From Lacinutrix sp. Bg11-31 (GTDB taxonomy: Bacteria > Bacteroidota > Bacteroidia > Flavobacteriales > Flavobacteriaceae), in assembly GCF_002831665.1 (NCBI RefSeq), contig NZ_CP025118.1, forward strand, positions 2,852,001-2,916,000: a DNA stretch of 64,000 nt, read 5' to 3'. The position numbers were made by a program, and so were the translations under genes. The notes under the pieces were generated by a model. It saw only the letters and a list, made by a program, of their open reading frames with translations, did no database searches and was not told where the DNA came from. Positions 8,144 through 17,600 of this stretch are shown here, piece by piece (positions within the stretch are counted from its first letter, which is position 1; each line of letters opens with the position of its first letter).

Positions 8144-10033
8144 TTACAACTTTTTTATAACCTGCTTTTCTATATTAATATTTAAAATCCATACTTGCTT
8201 TAAAAATATGCTTTTAATAAATGCTTTTCTAAGCATAAAAACATCGTAGAAGTTTTCAGAGTTATATAAATAAATGTAATATTTACCCTGAGAAACATCT
8301 TTAAATAGTTTTGAATTTACACCTTGATCTTTAAGCTCTTCTTGATAACTTATAGCATAATCCAGGTCGTATAACAAACCAGCGATTACATAATATCCTT
8401 TTGTAACTCCATCAATTAATGCTGGCTCTTGATTAAGAATACGCTTAAATTTTTGTGTTTCGTAAACATAATCTTCTTTGGTAAGCAATTTTTCATAATT
8501 TTCTCTATTCATAACTAGAGAATTGTTCGAAAAAATTGGTTGCTTCAGGGTTACGTTTGGCTGATAAACACCTGTTTCTAAATCACTTAAAATTTCATCT
8601 GGTTGATTTTTCTGCAGCCAAATTGGAAGCGGTTTCTTCTTCTTCTCTAATACAGGTGTGTAGTTTTCAACTTTATATAATTCTTCTTTTGGAGTATAAA
8701 CATCTTGAATGATACTTACTGGTGTTTTAGTTCTCTCAACCTTCACTTGCACTGCAGTAGCTGGCACTTTTATTTGTTTCTTTTTCTCTTTTTTTATTCT
8801 TTCCTTTTGTATTGGTTTCTTTCTTTTTTTCTTTTCCTCTTTAGGTTTTTCAACTTCTAAAACAACACTTTTTGTTTTGTCAATTTCAATAGTTTCTTCC
8901 ACAATATTGCTTGTCTTTTCTTCATAAAAAATTTTACTTATTTCAGTTTGAAAAGCAGTAAAAAACATATAAAACCTATCAGATTCTGTATTGAAAGCCA
9001 TTTCAATTTCGGTAGTTGTATTATCTATAATAGGTTCCGATTCGTTTGGAACATCCATAGACACAATATCGAAGCCTAAGGTGTTTTCACTTTTGGGATA
9101 TCTGTTACTTAAAATATTATCGCTATCCGTTATTTTACTATTAAAAAAGTTGTTTTTTGGTCTTGATTCTGTCCTTAAAAGCGAGACTCTTTTAGATTTT
9201 CTATTAACCAATAAACATTCATCTTCTGTTAGTGCAGAATCCCCTTCCAAAGCCGCAAACGTTAATTTTGTTTTTATCTCTCCTTTTTCTAAAGCTTTAA
9301 AATTATTGAATTTAATTTTTAATGGTGCATTACTCACGTGTGCAAACCCGTTAAAAGTAGTAATGTATTTTGGGTTTTTTGTTGGTGTTTCATAAACAAC
9401 ATATAACAACCAGCCAGCTGCACTTCCTCCTGCAACAAAGCCTTTTGTTGCCTTTACATTTGCAACAGTATAATCTCCATTTACAGACTTAGTGTTTTTT
9501 AGCAACCTAGTTACATCAGCCACACAAACATAAGGTGAATTTAATGCAAAATCTGTGTCTTGATCTCCATCGAAAATTACAGTTCCGTTTATATTTTTAT
9601 ACTCACCGTTTGGTAGTTTTAGCATTATATCATCTATATCATCTCTTTTTGTTACACGTTTTCCTTGAAACAAAAACTGTCCATTAGACTCTTGTTTATA
9701 ACCTTGTTCGTAGCTATACGTAGCGGTCCAATACAAAGCTGCATAAACAATTTTTTTATGATTTTCGGGTAGCTTTAAGCTCGCGGAGCTTGAACTAAAA
9801 GTAGAGGGATCATTATCAATATCAACAAAAACCATATCAATATCATCATTAGTTAGTGATGTATCGTTAAATGGTTCTTTTACGTCTTTACTTAAGATAT
9901 TGTTTCCTATAACAGTTGCATCTCCATAAATATAAAATTCGTTTTGAACTTTAAAAGGAACAGCTTCTTGAGCATATAAAAGCCCACAAAAAGTAAAGAC
10001 AATGAAACTGAATGATAAACAGTTTTTTATCAT
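8144..10033 (-). CDS. Secreted FYIYGD-family protein with SPOR-like C-terminus (copy 2)
   Basis: Paralogue of the 5217-6794 product; function unknown. The 629-residue protein has a signal peptide ending near LLYAQ, then the shared domain: EFYIYGDATVIGNN, DIDNDPSTFSSSSASL, KIVYAALYWTATYSYEQG and GGSAAGWLLYVVYETP. Unlike copy 1 it has a long Lys/Glu/Pro-rich linker at about 375-450. The C-terminal 80 residues (GYYVIAGLLYDLDYAI onward) correspond to the SPOR-like tail of copy 1. Domain order is identical and the conserved blocks align along the whole N-terminal half. The linker suggests a span across the periplasm or to a partner, but this is inference. Confidence 0.75.
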   Translation of the reverse strand: MIKNCLSFSFIVFTFCGLLYAQEAVPFKVQNEFYIYGDATVIGNNILSKDVKEPFNDTSLTNDDIDMVFVDIDNDPSTFSSSSASLKLPENHKKIVYAALYWTATYSYEQGYKQESNGQFLFQGKRVTKRDDIDDIMLKLPNGEYKNINGTVIFDGDQDTDFALNSPYVCVADVTRLLKNTKSVNGDYTVANVKATKGFVAGGSAAGWLLYVVYETPTKNPKYITTFNGFAHVSNAPLKIKFNNFKALEKGEIKTKLTFAALEGDSALTEDECLLVNRKSKRVSLLRTESRPKNNFFNSKITDSDNILSNRYPKSENTLGFDIVSMDVPNESEPIIDNTTTEIEMAFNTESDRFYMFFTAFQTEISKIFYEEKTSNIVEETIEIDKTKSVVLEVEKPKEEKKKRKKPIQKERIKKEKKKQIKVPATAVQVKVERTKTPVSIIQDVYTPKEELYKVENYTPVLEKKKKPLPIWLQKNQPDEILSDLETGVYQPNVTLKQPIFSNNSLVMNRENYEKLLTKEDYVYETQKFKRILNQEPALIDGVTKGYYVIAGLLYDLDYAISYQEELKDQGVNSKLFKDVSQGKYYIYLYNSENFYDVFMLRKAFIKSIFLKQVWILNINIEKQVIKKL

Positions 10034-10123
10034 CTTAAATAGAATAATTAATAGCGTTAAATTATTAGGCTAAATATAGGTAATTATTTGAAAGCTTTGA
10101 AATCTAAGAGATTAATGCATAAA

Positions 10124-10153
10124 AAAAACGCTAAATGGTAGTTTAGCGTTTTT
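10124..10153. terminator. Intrinsic terminator downstream of the OmpH-like gene
   Basis: Twelve-base arms AAAAACGCTAAA (10124-10135) and TTTAGCGTTTTT (10142-10153) flank a six-base loop. It is symmetric enough to work in both directions and mainly serves the minus-strand gene ending at 10174. Confidence 0.85.
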
Positions 10154-10173
10154 AAAAAGAAAATTTACTCTTA

Positions 10174-10686
10174 TTATTTTTTATACTTAGCGTCTATTTC
10201 TTTAATAATTAGGTCTGATAAATTCGATCCTTCATCACCATATAAAATATTACCAGTAGATTCGTTAGCACCTATAATAAATTTATATCCATTTGCTTTT
10301 CCGTAGTCTTTAACTGTAACTTTCATTTTAGAAATAACAGAGTCAATATCTGTTTGATAAGCAGTTTGCAGTTGTTGCTGCTCTGCTTGCATCATTTGTT
10401 GAAACTGTTGTGCTTTTGCTTGAAAAGATTGCATAGCTTCTTGTTGTTTACTTTGAGACATTTTAGCCGCTTTAATTTGTAATGCTTGGTATTCCGATTG
10501 ATAAGTTTTACCAATACTATCTGCACGTAATTTAAACGATTCGTTTAAAACCTCGTACTTAGACTCAACATCTTTTTTCTCTTGAATATCGTTAATCACT
10601 TTTGCGTTATCAACAAAACCAATTTTTTGTTCTTGACAAGATGCGAATGTTACCAAAACGATAACTGCTAATATTATTTTTTTCAT
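10174..10686 (-). CDS. OmpH/Skp-like periplasmic chaperone lipoprotein
   Basis: Probable periplasmic chaperone for outer-membrane proteins. The 170-residue protein has a signal peptide with a lipobox (TFASC, Cys17). IGFVDNAKVINDI follows at the start of the mature domain, typical of OmpH/Skp. Next comes a long Gln/Lys-rich helical hairpin at about 50-120 and a C-terminal strand pair with YKFIIGANES. Skp itself is not lipidated, so membrane tethering is a feature of this lineage or paralogue. It has its own promoter and terminator. Confidence 0.85.
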   Translation of the reverse strand: MKKIILAVIVLVTFASCQEQKIGFVDNAKVINDIQEKKDVESKYEVLNESFKLRADSIGKTYQSEYQALQIKAAKMSQSKQQEAMQSFQAKAQQFQQMMQAEQQQLQTAYQTDIDSVISKMKVTVKDYGKANGYKFIIGANESTGNILYGDEGSNLSDLIIKEIDAKYKK

Positions 10687-10709
10687 TTTTTTATAATTTT
10701 ATGTTTGCG

Positions 10710-10717
10710 CAAAAATA
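10710..10717 (-). promoter_or_regulatory. Candidate promoter -7 box for the OmpH-like gene
   Basis: The minus strand reads TATTTTTG, matching TAnnTTTG, about 24 bases before the ATG. A TTTG lies 22 bases further upstream and could be the -33 element, at slightly long spacing. Confidence 0.5.
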
Positions 10718-10910
10718 GAAAAGAGAAGTAATTTATTTGCAAAAAATCGAACTAAAAGCTCAACATAAGAGTTTGCTATAGTAAAAAGTGTTTGTAATAG
10801 TTTTTTCTTATCTAAAATGGATTCAAATAAAGCGTTTTAAGGCGTTTTTATAAAACCTCCACCTTATCACAAGAAACAAACCAAAACAAAAGCAGCAAGG
10901 TGCCTAATAT

Positions 10911-11771
10911 TTAGTTTTTACTGTTTTTAATCACATAAATAAGCGAAGAATACTCTCCAGAGCGTTTTGCTTTTAAGTTTGAGCGTAATCCAACGAAAAA
11001 AGCAGGTAGTAGTTTTAAGAAACTCTTTTTGTATTTTTCTGAAAGTATGCTTACATAAAAAGAATCAAAAACCATTGGAAGTGTTTTTTCTACTTTCATA
11101 CTTTCTGTTTTAAATAAGTTTGAAATAGATTCTCTAGAGAAATGCCATAAATGTCTAGGCACATCGAAAGCAGCCCAAAAGTTTTTATAATGTAATGCAT
11201 CATAACTTTTAAAGTTTGGAACAGCAATAACTAAGGTTCCATTTGGTTTTAATAGTCTTTTAAAAGTTGAAATCTGTAATTCTAAATTAGGTAAATGTTC
11301 TAAAACATGCCAAAGTGTAATAACATCGAAGCTTTCATTTTTAAAAGATTGTAGCTTTTCTGTATTAAAAACAGAATTATTACAACTATTATTAGCTATG
11401 CTCCTAGCCTTTTCATTTGGTTCTATTCCGCAAACCTCCCAAGCATTATCTTTAGCTGTTTTTAAAAATGCACCTGTACCACAACCAATATCTAATAGTT
11501 TTTTTTCTTCAGAATTAAACGAATTAATCAGTTTCAATTTTCTTTTCAAAGAAATATTACGAATAGTATGGTATGCTTTTTCAAACAAATTACGCTTACT
11601 ATCTGTATGCGAAATGTAATCTTCGCTTTCATAATAACCAGCAAGATTATCTAAAGATGGTTGAGGCGTGGTTTCTAAATAACCATATTTAGCATTTGGA
11701 ACTAATTGAAATTCTTCTCTAGAAACAGAATAATCTTTAACCGATAAATATATTTGATGATTGCTTTTCAC
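10911..11771 (-). CDS. Class I SAM-dependent methyltransferase
   Basis: Methyltransferase with an unknown acceptor. The 286-residue protein has the Rossmann glycine loop LLDIGCGTGAF at 92-102, the acidic strand-2 end GIEPNEKA, motif DVITLWHVLEHL, and a post-motif VIAVPN loop. This is typical of the Methyltransf_23/UbiG-like group that modifies small molecules, lipids or sugars. There is no C-terminal membrane segment and no zinc-finger cluster. It lies downstream of mnmG on the same strand but 428 bases away, so co-transcription is uncertain. Confidence 0.85.
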   Translation of the reverse strand: MKSNHQIYLSVKDYSVSREEFQLVPNAKYGYLETTPQPSLDNLAGYYESEDYISHTDSKRNLFEKAYHTIRNISLKRKLKLINSFNSEEKKLLDIGCGTGAFLKTAKDNAWEVCGIEPNEKARSIANNSCNNSVFNTEKLQSFKNESFDVITLWHVLEHLPNLELQISTFKRLLKPNGTLVIAVPNFKSYDALHYKNFWAAFDVPRHLWHFSRESISNLFKTESMKVEKTLPMVFDSFYVSILSEKYKKSFLKLLPAFFVGLRSNLKAKRSGEYSSLIYVIKNSKN

Positions 11772-12199
11772 AGATAACTTAATTATTAATCTACTTTATT
11801 TAACACAAGGTCTTTTAACCAAACTGGTTTAGAATAATAAATTTAAAGACTATTATTCTTTACAATTTTAAATTTAGTGCCTTTTAAATTTTAACGATTA
11901 TTGTTTTTAACATTGCCTTTCTCTTTCGCAATAAGTGTAATTTCTTAACCATTAATAACACAATTGGCATTAGCAAAAATGGAATTTAAAAGTATAATAT
12001 CTAGCTATAACTAGTTAGTGTTTTACAAGTATTCCTTCTCTAAATTTTTCTTTATTTACATAATTATGGTAAACAATTTAAGCTTGACTATTACCTAAAA
12101 AGGCAAAGAGTAAAACTAAAATAAAACATGATTTCTTCTAACTAAAACTATTTAATTTTAATGTTCCACGTGAAACATTAAAGAAAAATCATCAGGTAA
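11772..12199. other. 428-bp non-coding gap with one parS site
   Basis: AT-rich stretch between mnmG and the methyltransferase gene. Apart from the parS site at 12162-12177 I see no gene, RNA or strong hairpin. A single DnaA-box-like sequence (TTATTTACA) occurs here, too little to call an origin. Confidence 0.6.
12162..12177. promoter_or_regulatory. parS: parS centromere site 1 (ParB binding)
   Basis: TGTTCCACGTGAAACA is a perfect 16-bp palindromic match to the bacterial chromosomal parS consensus TGTTnCACGTGAAACA. It lies 22 bases beyond the mnmG stop codon. Confidence 0.95.
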
Positions 12200-14071
12200 T
12201 TATCTACCCATATAAACTAAAAGCACAGAAATATCTGCAGGAGATACTCCACTAACTCTTGATGCTTGAGAGATTGTAACAGGCTGTATTTTGTTTAATT
12301 TTTCTCTTGCTTCTAAACTCATCGATTGCAGCTTTGAATAATTAAAATTAGCCGGAATCTTTATATTCTCTAAACGAGAAAGCTTGTCTGCATTATTCTT
12401 TTCTTTATCAATGTAGCCAGCGTATTTTACTTGAATTTCTGTCTGCTCAATAATTTCCCTATCTAGATTATGTTCATTTATATAGTTGTCTACAGATTCT
12501 ATTTTACGCATATCGTCAATACTAATATTTGGTCTAGCAAATATCTTATGCATCTTTCCTTGTTGTTTTACAGCAGCTGAATCTTTAGCTTCTAAAATAG
12601 GATTAGCCTCTTCTTTAGTTACACTAGTGTCTTTAAAAAACTGTACAAATTTCTCTGAAGCGTTAAGCTTCGCCTCCATTCGTTTTAATCTTTTTTCACT
12701 AGCCAAACCTAAAGCGTGACCTTTTGGTGTTAGCCTAAAATCTGCATTATCTTGACGCAACAATGTTCTATATTCTGCACGAGACGTAAACATTCTATAT
12801 GGCTCTTCTGTTCCTTTCGTAATCAAATCATCTACCAAAACACCTATGTAAGCTTCGTTACGTTTTAATATAAAAGGATCTTTTTCTTGCACTTTAAGCG
12901 CTGCATTTATTCCTGCCATTAAACCTTGAGAAGCTGCTTCCTCATAACCTGTAGTTCCATTAATTTGACCAGCAAAATACAAACCTTCAACCAACTTAGT
13001 TTCTAGCGTATGCTTTAATTGTGTTGGCGGAAAATAATCGTATTCAATTGCATAACCAGGTCTAAAAAACTTAACGTTTTCGAAACCGACTATAGAACGC
13101 ATGGCTTTAAATTGCACATCTTCTGGTAACGATGTAGAGAAACCATTTACATACATTTCAACAGTATTCCAGCCTTCTGGCTCAACAAATAATTGATGAC
13201 TATTCTTGTCTGAAAATCTATTTATTTTATCTTCTATACTTGGGCAATATCTTGGTCCAAGACTTTTAATTCTACCATTAAACATTGGAGAACGATCGAA
13301 ACCTTCGCGAAGTAAATCGTGAACCTTTTCACTTGTATGTCCTAAATAACAAGAACGTTGATGTTCTAATGGTTTTGTAATATCTAAATATGAAAATTTT
13401 TCTGGATTAGCATCTCCTGGTTGTTCTGCCATTTTAGAAAAATCTAAAGAACGACCATCGACTCTTGGAGGTGTTCCTGTTTTCATTCTACCTGACTCGA
13501 AACCTAAATTAACTAGCTGTTCTGTAATTCCAGTTGCTGCTCTTTCTCCTGCTCTACCTCCACCAAAATTTTTATCTCCAATATGGATTAACCCATTTAA
13601 AAAAGTACCATTAGTAAGCACAACAGATTTTGCTTTCACCTCTATTCCTAAAGATGTTTTTACTCCTGTAACTTTTCCGTTTTCTACAATTAAACCAGAA
13701 ACCATTTCTTGATAGAAATCTAAGTTTTTTGTTTTTTCTAAAAGTAATCTCCAATCTTCTGCGAAGCGCATTCGATCACTTTGAACTCTTGGACTCCACA
13801 TTGCAGGTCCTTTGGATTTATTCAACATCTTAAATTGAATAGCAGAAGTATCGCTTACAATTCCACTGTATCCACCGAGCGCATCGATCTCTCTAACAAT
13901 CTGTCCTTTTGCAATTCCTCCCATAGCAGGATTACAAGACATTTGTGCAATGTTTTGTAGATTCATGGTAATAAGCAACGTTTTGCTTCCCATGTTTGCT
14001 GCTGATGCAGCAGCCTCACTTCCTGCGTGACCACCTCCAACAACTATAACGTCGTAAATTTCGTTAAACAT
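12200..14071 (-). CDS. mnmG: tRNA uridine-34 5-carboxymethylaminomethyl modification enzyme MnmG (GidA)
   Basis: FAD-dependent partner of MnmE that installs the carboxymethylaminomethyl group on wobble U34 of certain tRNAs. The 623-residue protein has the FAD-binding VIVVGGGHAGSEAA at about 10-23, the SCNPAMGGIAKGQ loop, PRYCPSIEDK with the conserved Cys, GQINGTTGYEEAA, and the C-terminal helical MnmE/tRNA-binding part ending SGVSPADISVLL. Length and motifs are standard. The gene is framed by parS sites: two in its 5' leader and one just past the stop. mnmG is often near the replication origin in bacteria. Confidence 0.98.
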   Translation of the reverse strand: MFNEIYDVIVVGGGHAGSEAAASAANMGSKTLLITMNLQNIAQMSCNPAMGGIAKGQIVREIDALGGYSGIVSDTSAIQFKMLNKSKGPAMWSPRVQSDRMRFAEDWRLLLEKTKNLDFYQEMVSGLIVENGKVTGVKTSLGIEVKAKSVVLTNGTFLNGLIHIGDKNFGGGRAGERAATGITEQLVNLGFESGRMKTGTPPRVDGRSLDFSKMAEQPGDANPEKFSYLDITKPLEHQRSCYLGHTSEKVHDLLREGFDRSPMFNGRIKSLGPRYCPSIEDKINRFSDKNSHQLFVEPEGWNTVEMYVNGFSTSLPEDVQFKAMRSIVGFENVKFFRPGYAIEYDYFPPTQLKHTLETKLVEGLYFAGQINGTTGYEEAASQGLMAGINAALKVQEKDPFILKRNEAYIGVLVDDLITKGTEEPYRMFTSRAEYRTLLRQDNADFRLTPKGHALGLASEKRLKRMEAKLNASEKFVQFFKDTSVTKEEANPILEAKDSAAVKQQGKMHKIFARPNISIDDMRKIESVDNYINEHNLDREIIEQTEIQVKYAGYIDKEKNNADKLSRLENIKIPANFNYSKLQSMSLEAREKLNKIQPVTISQASRVSGVSPADISVLLVYMGR

Positions 14072-14082
14072 AATTTTTTAAT

Positions 14083-14098
14083 TGTTCCACGTGAAACA
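14083..14098. promoter_or_regulatory. parS: parS centromere site 2 (ParB binding)
   Basis: Perfect TGTTCCACGTGAAACA, 11 bases upstream of the mnmG start codon, in its leader. Confidence 0.95.
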
Positions 14099-14160
14099 TT
14101 TGAAAAATTCAAATGATTTCAGAATGAAATTATAATATATATTTCAAATCAAATATTAAT

Positions 14161-14176
14161 TGTTCCACGTGAAACA
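14161..14176. promoter_or_regulatory. parS: parS centromere site 3 (ParB binding)
   Basis: Perfect TGTTCCACGTGAAACA, 78 bases from site 2, between the candidate mnmG promoter and the mnmG start. Confidence 0.95.
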
Positions 14177-14201
14177 ATTAATATCAAAATTTAAAAGCTT
14201 G

Positions 14202-14209
14202 CAAATATA
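14202..14209 (-). promoter_or_regulatory. Candidate -7 box for mnmG
   Basis: The minus strand reads TATATTTG, in the gap between ybeY and mnmG. Use of this box gives a leader of about 130 bases that contains two parS sites. Confidence 0.45.
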
Positions 14210-14226
14210 GTGCGAATTACTGAATT

Positions 14227-14637
14227 CTATTTTAAGGTGTTGAGATATAAGTTTTCTTTCTCTCTCATCAGCTTTGCTTCGTCTTCTGTTTTATCTTTAT
14301 AACCACAGTAATGTAAAACACCATGAACAAGTACACGATGTAGTTCTTCTTGAAAAGTATTCTCGAAGTCTTTTGCATTGTCCTCTACTCTTTCTGTTGA
14401 AATAAAAATATCGCCATGTAATGTTTTTCCTACAGAGTAATCAAAACTAATAACATCAGTTAAAGTATCGTGATCTAGGAAATCTACATTAAGTTTATGA
14501 AGATAATCATCATCACAGAAAACATAGTTAATCTCTTCTTCTTTACAGTTTTCTGTTACAATGACAGATGATATCCATTTAGAGATTTGAGTCTCGTTAG
14601 GAAGCTTAAAATCGTTTTCGTAGTTAAAACTAATCAT
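14227..14637 (-). CDS. ybeY: Endoribonuclease / rRNA maturation factor YbeY
   Basis: Metal-dependent RNase involved in 16S rRNA 3'-end maturation and ribosome quality control. The 136-residue protein carries the family block near the C-terminus as HGVLHYCGYKD. The first two metal-binding histidines are present. The third ligand position of the HGxLHxxGYDH motif is Asp instead of His. From memory this variant is common in Bacteroidota, and Asp could still bind metal. Its start overlaps the end of the DUF4175 gene by 8 bases, so the two are translated from one message. Confidence 0.92.
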   Translation of the reverse strand: MISFNYENDFKLPNETQISKWISSVIVTENCKEEEINYVFCDDDYLHKLNVDFLDHDTLTDVISFDYSVGKTLHGDIFISTERVEDNAKDFENTFQEELHRVLVHGVLHYCGYKDKTEDEAKLMREKENLYLNTLK

Positions 14638-17600
14638 TTTTTTCTTTAAAATATTCTTGTACTTTCTGTTTGTAAATTTGCTGCAAAGGTAATGCTTGCT
14701 TATTCAATATTTCTGTAGTGTTAAAATATTCTTTAGCCTTAGAAATTTGATTATTTGTAGTATTCGAAAATTCTTTTTTATTTGTTTCAGATTTACGTTT
14801 ACTTTCTTGACCTTGTTGTAATGTTGCTTTTTCTAGCTTTAAAAGTTGGTGCTGTAAATTCATCATCTTAGAAAGTGTTTCGTTTGTAAATCCATTATTT
14901 ATAAGATCTTCTTCAACATCTTCCATTTGCTTAACAAGTTGTTTTGCATCTGCAGGCGTTCCTTTACCTAACTTTTCATCTTGCGCTAATTTTTCTTCTA
15001 ATGCTTGACGAATCATTTGTTGTTGCTGGTAAATTTTATAAAGCTCTCCATTTACATCTTCGTTAAAACCATCTTGACCTTTTCCTTGTCCTCCTTTACC
15101 TTTTCCATCTTTTCCACGACCTTCTCCTTCGCCCTCACCTTCACCTTCTCCGTCTTTGCCTTTTTTCCCTTTTCCTTTTTTACCATTCTCTCCACTCTCT
15201 CCGTCTTCACCTTTGTCTCCTGGTTTTTTTCCTTTACCTGGTTTCTCTCCCGGTTTTTCGCCAGGCTTATCTCCTTCTCCTTCTTTAGGTTCACCGCTTT
15301 CTCCTTTTTTGGTTCCTTCTTCCATCTTTTTATTAAGCTCTTCTTGGCTCATAATAATATCTGGAAGTGGCATTCCTCCTTCACCTTGTCCTTCTCCTGG
15401 TGATGGCATTGACATAGCATTTTGTAATTGATCTAAAGCATTACTTAAAAAATTTGCTAAATTATTAGCAGACGTTATTGTGTACTGTTGAGAAGAAACA
15501 CCTTTATAAATATTATTCTCTGCTAATTCTGCCATCGCTTTGTCTATATTAAAATAGACATCGGATATTTCCTTGTTTACTTCTTCAGAAATTTTTGGCT
15601 GCCTTAAAGACATTGCAAACAAACTATCGTCTACATGCTCAAAATGAGTTCTCAAGTCTTTTTGCTTTTTTAAATACGTTGCATACTCGTTATGATTAAT
15701 TTCTATGCTCTTAAATTGCTTCATTAACTTTTCTTCATCAAAAGAAAACAATACTAAATTATCTAAAATCTGACGTAACATTTCGATATCTTCTTCTAAT
15801 GCATCTTTAGAAGCTTGTCCCATTTGAGCTTGCATTTTCATGCTCATCTCTTTCATTTTTTGAGCAGCAGATTTTTGCTTTTTCTTAGCTTTAGCATTTT
15901 GGCTCTCCTTTTCCTCTAGGCTTGGAGATTCTTCTTTTTTCTCTAATTCTTCTGAAGCTTTTTCTTGATCATCCTTTACATTTTCTTCCTTGTTCTCGTC
16001 TCTTGGCAACTTAACAGGTTTCTTTAGTTCCTTATTATCTTTCTCAAGTTCGTCTAGCTGCTTTTGGATGTCTTCAAACTTCTTATTTAATTCTTCTTGC
16101 TTTTCTTTAGTGTTGTCTTTTGGTTCTTCGTTAGCAAGCTTATCTTGTTCTTTAGCCAATTTATCTAACTCATTACCAATCTTTTCCATCTTTTTACTAA
16201 CATAATAACGTTTCGTTAGCTCTATCATTTGCTCTAGGCTTCTTTTTTGGCTTTTAGCCTTTTTAGCAAGCTTTTCAAGTTTAGCAGAAAACTCTTCTTT
16301 ATTAATTTTATCTTTTAATTCTTCGAGTTCTTTAAGTAATTTCTCATCTGCCTTAAGCTGCTCTTCATTTTCTTTTAATCGTTCTTTTAAATCTTCTTTA
16401 AATTGATCTTTTTCTTCATTTTCCTTTTGAAAGTCCTCTAAATTCTTTTGAAGCTTTTTATTAAACTTCTGCATCATTTTATCTTGTTGTTTTTGACGCT
16501 TTATAAAATTTTCGAACTTCTTTTTATCATTAAAATTAAGTTCGGATTTTTCTTTTTGTGTTTTAGACAACTCTTCTAATTCTTTTTGTTGCTTTTCGAA
16601 CTTATCTAAAGATTTGTTTAAATCCTGTATCGTTTCATTTTGTTCTTGCAATTGCTTTTTCTCCTCTTCGTCTGCAGTTCGTTTTCTATAACTAAACACA
16701 CTACTTTTTGTGCTTTTGTTTTTGCTTACAGCATCATTATCGAAAACCTCGAAGTATAAATCGTAACTGGTACCTTCGGTAATTTCTAAATTATTAGGAA
16801 AAGCACTTACAAACTCGCTAAAGTTAGATCCTGAAATTGGAATACGTTCACTCTTTTTATCCTTATCATTTCCGCTAGGATAATACACTAATTGTAGTTT
16901 ATTAAGACCATAATCATCGCTAACTTTTCCGAAGAAATACAACGATTGTTTATCTAAAGAATCTACTTTAGATTGTAGTTTTAATTCTGGATATTCATCG
17001 CGAACCACTTGAATATTAAAGGCTAAGTTCTCGTAATCTTTAAGTTGTTTATTACTTGTAGCAATACTATAATCTAAATTACTATACACTCTTTTTCCTA
17101 CTGAAAACGCTCCGTTTTCGTTGCTTTTAAACAGTGTTGTGTCTTTAGCGTAAAGTGTTGCGTAATCTGTTGCTTTAGTTCTTAATTTCCAGGTAATACT
17201 TGTTCCTGTTGGCACAACTGCGTTTCCTGTACTTTTTAATACCTCATCTGGCTTATTTGTATAATTTGGATAGTTTAAAACCATGTCGAAACCTAGTAAG
17301 GTTGGAACTGGAGCAACTGTTATTGTATACGGTCTAGAGGTTACATTGTTTGCTGTTAAATTGAAGGTAATATTGTTTTGTGGTTGTTCGAAAACAAATT
17401 CGAAAGCACCTACTCCACGTTGTTGTAAATAATATGTTTCGTTATTAAAAGTGATTTGTGCATTTTCTGGAACAACATCACCAGCTGTTTTAACAATTAA
17501 TCGAAACTCTTTATTCTCGACAGCTTGTAAGTCTTCATTTAACACAAAAAACTGAAATGGTGCTGGTGGCTCGTAAGCCGTTTGATAATTTATAACGCGT

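Noticed and set aside
11772..12199. Hidden small gene or RNA in the 428-bp gap upstream of the methyltransferase gene
   Set aside because: No frame of useful length with a start and sensible composition, and no strong hairpin. Only the parS site stands out.
12486..12719. Open frame on the plus strand inside mnmG
   Set aside because: Overlaps the conserved C-terminal part of mnmG in an antisense frame with no start signal or family pattern.
14072..14226. oriC beside mnmG, as in bacteria where gidA borders the origin
   Set aside because: The gap is only 155 bases and holds two parS sites but no DnaA-box cluster. The rnr-rpiB gap is longer and richer in boxes.
15080..15330. Short direct DNA repeats that could look like a CRISPR or minisatellite
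   Set aside because: The repeats stay in frame inside a coding region and encode GEG/GKG/KPGEK repeats. Spacers and constant repeats of a CRISPR are missing.
15005..15431. Three overlapping open frames near 15.0-15.4 kb (both strands) opposite or within the DUF4175 repeat tract
   Set aside because: They are shadows of the Gly/Lys/Glu-rich repeat codons in the real gene. Their products are Phe/Ser/Pro-rich or Lys/Glu-rich low-complexity chains with no family pattern.
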